From Methanobacteriota archaeon (lineage in GTDB: Archaea; Thermoplasmatota; Poseidoniia; Poseidoniales; Poseidoniaceae), in NCBI GenBank assembly GCA_018645535.1, contig JABGWN010000151.1, positions 1 to 20,606 of the forward strand: 20,606 nucleotides of DNA. The letters run 5' to 3'. How positions within the stretch are numbered: the first letter of the stretch is position 1; the number at the start of each line of letters is the position of its first letter. Under the pieces are notes generated by a model. It was not told where the DNA came from. It searched no databases and saw nothing but the letters and a program-made list of their open reading frames with translations. Shown piece after piece: positions 17,274-20,606 of this stretch. Position numbers and translations under genes: made by a program.

Positions 17274-18209
17274 ATGACGGAAAAGAAAAACACGGCCATA
17301 GGGTTGTTTCTTTTGCCCCTTTTCGTTATGGCGAGTTTGCAAGTTGTTGTCGAACCGTTAGGGGATATTATTTCTTTAAGTTGGATTTACTTTTGCATCT
17401 GGTATGGTCTGGGTTCTCTGATTGGATTCTTTCTTTACAGACGAACACAGGTTACTAAAGATCACGAATATCAACGCTTTGAAGTTATGAAGAAGATGAA
17501 AAAGGTTTACGAAGCTGAATCCAAGGGAGTCTGGGAAAAAGATGTTGAACTCAGTTCAGATGTAAGTCTTGACAAAAATAAACTCAATTCAACAATTGGA
17601 ACATTTGACAGAGAGGCTCCTGAATTGCAAGTAAAAGAGGATGATGAATTGGAAGTTCGTCTTCTCACCGAACAAGGTGTTGTTCAAAAAGCATCAAACC
17701 GACTGTCTGGAAAATCGAACTTCGATGGTGAAGAAATTGATTCAACAGTTGGTTCAATTCGCCAGAAAAGTTGGATGGATGGAGTAATTGACAGCATCTA
17801 TGGGCTTTTTGGTAAAGATGTTGAAGCAGAACGTGAACAAAAGAGAATGCAACGCCTCAATACCAATGCCCAACAATCTCCTGTCGTTGCCCAGCGTCCA
17901 GTGGCCCCAATTCAGAAAGTTAAGGAGACTTCTGATGGGAAATCCGATAACTTGGATACAATGACTTCCATGAGCGATGATGGTGGCATTATCAGTTCAA
18001 CTGAGCAAAGCGTGAAGCAAATCCCTGATGTGCCTACCATAGCAAGTCAATCAATTGAATCAATGGCAATGCTCGGAACAGCTCAATCTCAGGCTCCTTC
18101 CAGCCAAATTATTTCTTTAGAAACGACATCAGGATGTTCAGGATGTGGATTCAACAACCCTCCTGGCGAGCGTTATTGTCAATCTTGTGGAACTACTCTT
18201 CCATCCTAA
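17274..18209 (+). CDS. Two-TM protein with disordered linker and C-terminal zinc ribbon
   Basis: This 311-residue protein has GAGG just before ATG 17274 as a ribosome binding site. Two membrane helices sit at residues of about 8-27 and 33-54, separated by a short loop, with RR just after the second, so both ends are probably cytoplasmic. Residues 57-85 are highly charged and may form a coiled coil. Residues of about 90-285 are low-complexity, rich in Ser, Gln, Asp and Glu, and probably disordered. The C-terminus CSGCGFNNPPGERYCQSCG holds four cysteines (288, 291, 302, 305) in a CxxC-x10-CxxC zinc ribbon of the zinc-ribbon_2/double-zinc-ribbon kind. I do not recognise a specific orthologue. 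The architecture, a membrane anchor plus a mobile zinc-binding tip in the cytoplasm, suggests a scaffolding or recruiting protein. It lies 52 bases upstream of dnaJ, with which it may be co-transcribed. Confidence 0.75.
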   Translation: MTEKKNTAIGLFLLPLFVMASLQVVVEPLGDIISLSWIYFCIWYGLGSLIGFFLYRRTQVTKDHEYQRFEVMKKMKKVYEAESKGVWEKDVELSSDVSLDKNKLNSTIGTFDREAPELQVKEDDELEVRLLTEQGVVQKASNRLSGKSNFDGEEIDSTVGSIRQKSWMDGVIDSIYGLFGKDVEAEREQKRMQRLNTNAQQSPVVAQRPVAPIQKVKETSDGKSDNLDTMTSMSDDGGIISSTEQSVKQIPDVPTIASQSIESMAMLGTAQSQAPSSQIISLETTSGCSGCGFNNPPGERYCQSCGTTLPS

Positions 18210-18252
18210 ACACATCGTGAGGTTTTAGTGGGTGGTCGCAGCCCAATGAAAT

Positions 18253-18257
18253 GGTGG
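18253..18257 (+). promoter_or_regulatory. Ribosome binding site supporting the TTG start of dnaJ
   Basis: GGTGG ends four bases before TTG 18262. The two nearby ATG codons (18246 and 18251) are in other frames. TTG therefore begins the conserved DnaJ N-terminus (residues SDKRDYYEVL after the initiator Met). Confidence 0.5.
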
Positions 18258-18261
18258 CACT

Positions 18262-19401
18262 TTGAGCGACAAGCGAGACTACTACGAAGTGCTTGACGTT
18301 GAGCGTACTGCAACTGAGAAAGATCTGAAGAATGCCTTCCGACGCCTCGCAAGGAAATATCATCCTGATCGAAGCGAAGAAGAGGATGCCGAGAATAAAT
18401 TTAAGGAAATTCAAGAAGCTTATGCTGTGCTCTCTGATTCCGATAAGCGAGCTCATTACGATCGATTCGGTCATGATTCACCCGGAGGAAATCCCTTTGG
18501 CGGATTTTCAGGTGGTGGATTTAACATCAATCTAGAAGACCTGCTTGGAGGTGATTTCTTCTCTGGATTCTTCGGAGGCGGAGGAGGCGGAGGAGGCGGT
18601 AGACGCAGAGACCGAAGAGGGTCGGATATCCTCGTTCGACATAGCATCGATTTGGCAACTGTTATTTCGGGTAGCGATGAATCAATAGAACTCGATTTGC
18701 CAAGTGAATGTATTGTATGTAGCGGTACTGGTGCCAAGGGTGGCAGTACTACGACGTGTAATGCATGCCAAGGTCAAGGAAGAGTACGTGTTCGTCAACA
18801 GATAGGTCCCTTCGTCAACGAGGTTGTTCAAGACTGTCGTGAATGTGCAGGTGTCGGTTCCACAATCGACTCAAAGTGCCAAGATTGTTCTGGACTTGGA
18901 CATAAAGTTGAATCAAAGACAATCAGATTTTCAGTACCTCCCGGTGCAGAAGACGGTACGCGTCTCCGATTACGTGGTCAAGGTCAACCTGCAGAACGAG
19001 GTCAAGGTAAGACCGGAGATCTTCTGGTCGAAATCGAAGTGCTTACGCATCCATGGTTTGAACGAAATGGTTCTGATTTGATAATGTCTCTTCCACTTGG
19101 ATATCCTGATCTTGTTCTCGGCACGACAATCACACTCGACCATATCGATGGTAAAACCATGGATATTGTCATCCCTGCCAAGTCCTCTGCTGGCCACACT
19201 CTTGAAATCAAGAAACGCGGATTGCCACGATTAAGGCGAAATGGAAGAGGCGATGTCATCGTTCTTCTCAAATTACATATGCCGAAATCCATCTCTAAAG
19301 CAGAGAAGAAACAACTGAAAGCAATGAAAGAGGGACTTAACCCAAATGATCAATTACAAACTATTCTAGATGATGCTGCTGATCGCAGGGTAAATGGATA
19401 A
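18262..19401 (+). CDS. dnaJ: Chaperone protein DnaJ (type I Hsp40)
   Basis: This 379-residue protein is the co-chaperone that stimulates DnaK ATPase activity and delivers unfolded clients. The J domain is residues 5-70, with the essential HPD at 34-36 in KYHPDRS. A Gly/Phe region follows (about 71-115) with a run of nine glycines at 105-113. The cysteine-rich domain has all four CxxCxGxG units: CIVCSGTG (C150/C153), CNACQGQG (166/169), CRECAGVG (192/195) and CQDCSGLG (206/209), which bind two zinc ions. The C-terminal substrate-binding domains contain RLRGQGQPAERGQGKTGDLL and complete the normal length. It starts at TTG with a GGTGG site. No dnaK or grpE lies in this window. In archaea this system is widely viewed as acquired from bacteria. 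The stop at 19399-19401 directly abuts the convergent gene's stop. Confidence 0.97.
   Translation: MSDKRDYYEVLDVERTATEKDLKNAFRRLARKYHPDRSEEEDAENKFKEIQEAYAVLSDSDKRAHYDRFGHDSPGGNPFGGFSGGGFNINLEDLLGGDFFSGFFGGGGGGGGGRRRDRRGSDILVRHSIDLATVISGSDESIELDLPSECIVCSGTGAKGGSTTTCNACQGQGRVRVRQQIGPFVNEVVQDCRECAGVGSTIDSKCQDCSGLGHKVESKTIRFSVPPGAEDGTRLRLRGQGQPAERGQGKTGDLLVEIEVLTHPWFERNGSDLIMSLPLGYPDLVLGTTITLDHIDGKTMDIVIPAKSSAGHTLEIKKRGLPRLRRNGRGDVIVLLKLHMPKSISKAEKKQLKAMKEGLNPNDQLQTILDDAADRRVNG
18574..18600 (+). repeat. Three tandem copies of a GGAGGCGGA nonamer in dnaJ
   Basis: The glycine run of the DnaJ Gly/Phe linker is encoded by GGAGGCGGA, GGAGGCGGA and GGAGGCGGT in tandem. The perfect nonamer period suggests recent slippage expansion, and copy number may vary among strains. 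Confidence 0.85.
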
Positions 19402-20606
19402 TCATTCTTCTTCTGAAGAGCGAGAAAGAGTCGTTGGGATTTTCATACCTCTCGGGCTCCCGTCTACATGTCCATTTAATTCGATATCAACCTGATCTCC
19501 ATCTCCAGAGAGTTCAACAGTCAAGAAAATCATCGTTCCCTTGGCTATTGTATCGATGAATATTTCTTCACCTCGATGAAGTAATCTAGGCTCCACATTA
19601 GCCACGTTCCATGGGTTTCCATTTGGGGCATCAAATCTGAACCCAGATACCTCCCATGTCTCATCCGGAGTGTGTAGGCCAATGAGTAATGGCCAACTGT
19701 CAGGCTCCTTTGAAAGTCGTTGATCGAGTTTCCATATCGCTAGCGAGGTCCCTTGTGTGGAATATGTTCTGTCCGGAATACCCCATGATTCACATGCAGA
19801 CTGCCAGGGAAGCGTTGCAACTGCCTCAAGTGATTTAACAAGAGTTTTTCTCGTACGTTTTGGTGTTTCTGAGCCACTATCAAGTAGGGCTGTGAGTATC
19901 TTCAATCGCTCACGCACAGCACCTAAACGACGTCCTTCAGCTCGCGTAGATTTGATTTTGTAGAAAAGAAATACAGCAGGTATAATCATGGCGACACCAA
20001 GAATCCAGCGAACTGCTGAGCCCCAGAGTTTAGCTTCATCAGAGGGAGGGAACCATGGCTCTTCTCCTTCTTCAGTGGTTACTTTTGTGATCGTTATTGT
20101 GTATGATACGCTTTGTAATCCATTACTCCACGTTTGATTTGAAAGAATATTCTCATCCGCATGAGCGAACTCTATCAAATGCATACCAGGTCCGACGTTG
20201 AGGTATACCTCTCCTTCATTCGAAAGAGGATCGAATGTAATCAGATATTCGGATTTAGTTTCAAAAGTCTCTTGGTCGAGTTCCCAGACATTTACCACTA
20301 AATCTTGATTGGTTGTTCGTATGACGATATGGACACGATGTAACGAGTCAACCCATCCATCGACAGACAAAAGATAAACATCGTTCTGATCCATTGCGGG
20401 CAAGGTCAAACTCCCTTCAAAACGAGCAGTATCTTCGCTTGCTAAGACTGGCCATGCATCGATACTATTCGGATCGGTAGGAGCGAAGCTTGGCGCATCC
20501 ATACTTATATTCCCATCAGAAAAAGATTCAATGGACACATCAACCCAGTGAACGTCAGATGTAATTTTTAACATTGCCATAGAGGAATTAGGATAGGCAT
20601 AAATTC
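19402..20606 (-). CDS. Single-pass membrane protein with large outer and inner domains (5'-truncated by window edge)
   Basis: The frame is open from the stop at 19402 to the right edge. An ATG at 20580 exists, but eight further sense codons (IYAYPNSS) precede it without a stop. The protein lacks the signal peptide expected for its topology, so the true start probably lies outside the window. Residues counted from 20580: about 1-185 form a beta-rich domain with sequons (NQTWSN) and a segment NVGPGMHLIEFAHADEN resembling bacterial pre-peptidase or jelly-roll-like modules. A membrane helix spans about 187-208 (WILGVAMIIPAVFLFYKI), followed by basic residues. A soluble domain of about 185 residues then has a helical part (RLGAVRERLKILTALLD) and a beta-rich end. 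The first domain should be outside and the second in the cytoplasm. No family is recognised and no catalytic motif is seen. Its end abuts dnaJ in convergent orientation. Confidence 0.7.
   Translation of the reverse strand, partial: IYAYPNSSMAMLKITSDVHWVDVSIESFSDGNISMDAPSFAPTDPNSIDAWPVLASEDTARFEGSLTLPAMDQNDVYLLSVDGWVDSLHRVHIVIRTTNQDLVVNVWELDQETFETKSEYLITFDPLSNEGEVYLNVGPGMHLIEFAHADENILSNQTWSNGLQSVSYTITITKVTTEEGEEPWFPPSDEAKLWGSAVRWILGVAMIIPAVFLFYKIKSTRAEGRRLGAVRERLKILTALLDSGSETPKRTRKTLVKSLEAVATLPWQSACESWGIPDRTYSTQGTSLAIWKLDQRLSKEPDSWPLLIGLHTPDETWEVSGFRFDAPNGNPWNVANVEPRLLHRGEEIFIDTIAKGTMIFLTVELSGDGDQVDIELNGHVDGSPRGMKIPTTLSRSSEEE

Noticed and set aside
18210..18261. Heat-shock type operator or CIRCE-like inverted repeat before dnaJ
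   Set aside because: I looked for an inverted repeat in the 52-base gap and found none. No TATA box is convincing either.
18471..18737. A minus-strand ORF with a polyproline run
   Set aside because: The polyproline is the reverse reading of the DnaJ glycine linker codons. It is a low-complexity shadow.

Overview
The window looks like a fragment of a marine planktonic euryarchaeon. Marine Group II (Poseidoniales, Thermoplasmatota) or a close relative is the best guess. The archaeal signs are an N-terminal class III-type pilin signal, a UPF0201 (DUF54) protein of an essentially archaeal family, and TATA-like elements combined with Shine-Dalgarno sites. The Poseidoniales-like signs are giant secreted and membrane-anchored surface proteins rich in Asp/Gly calcium loops and N-glycosylation sequons, a cytoplasmic tail ending in a WTxEQW-type motif, and a bacterial-type zinc-finger DnaJ. 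The lineage is inferred from gene content; no rRNA or other phylogenetic marker is present.

Layout. (1) Positions 1-1654, minus strand: an archaeal type IV pilin-like protein cut by the left edge, preceded by a YycJ/WalJ-type metallo-beta-lactamase-fold hydrolase. (2) Positions 1655-1785: a divergent intergenic region with TATA-like and Shine-Dalgarno elements. (3) Positions 1786-14239, plus strand: four tightly spaced genes. They are a 1913-residue secreted protein with about 20 thrombospondin type 3/EF-hand-like calcium loops and an inserted propeller-like block, a 1793-residue single-pass surface protein, a small soluble helical protein of unknown function, and a lipoprotein with a zinc-metalloprotease motif. 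This looks like one operon for an envelope-associated or extracellular assembly and is the most notable part of the window. (4) Positions 14221-16122: a small two-helix membrane protein (minus), an unusual pyroglutamyl-peptidase/Nudix fusion (plus), and a UPF0201 protein (minus). (5) Positions 16200-19401, plus strand: a family 2 glycosyltransferase with a C-terminal membrane region, a two-TM protein ending in a zinc ribbon, and a type I DnaJ. (6) Positions 19402-20606, minus strand: a membrane protein whose start lies beyond the right edge.

The window is very compact. All three convergent gene pairs overlap or abut, and no stretch over 300 bases lacks a gene; the longest gap is about 130-175 bases at 1613/1655-1785. 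I saw no tRNA, rRNA, CRISPR array, insertion sequence or phage gene. The connected theme is cell-surface and extracellular biology: pilin, calcium-loop protein, anchored giant protein, lipoprotein protease and glycosyltransferase. Proteostasis or housekeeping genes (DnaJ, pyroglutamyl peptidase-Nudix, YycJ-type hydrolase, UPF0201) lie between them.
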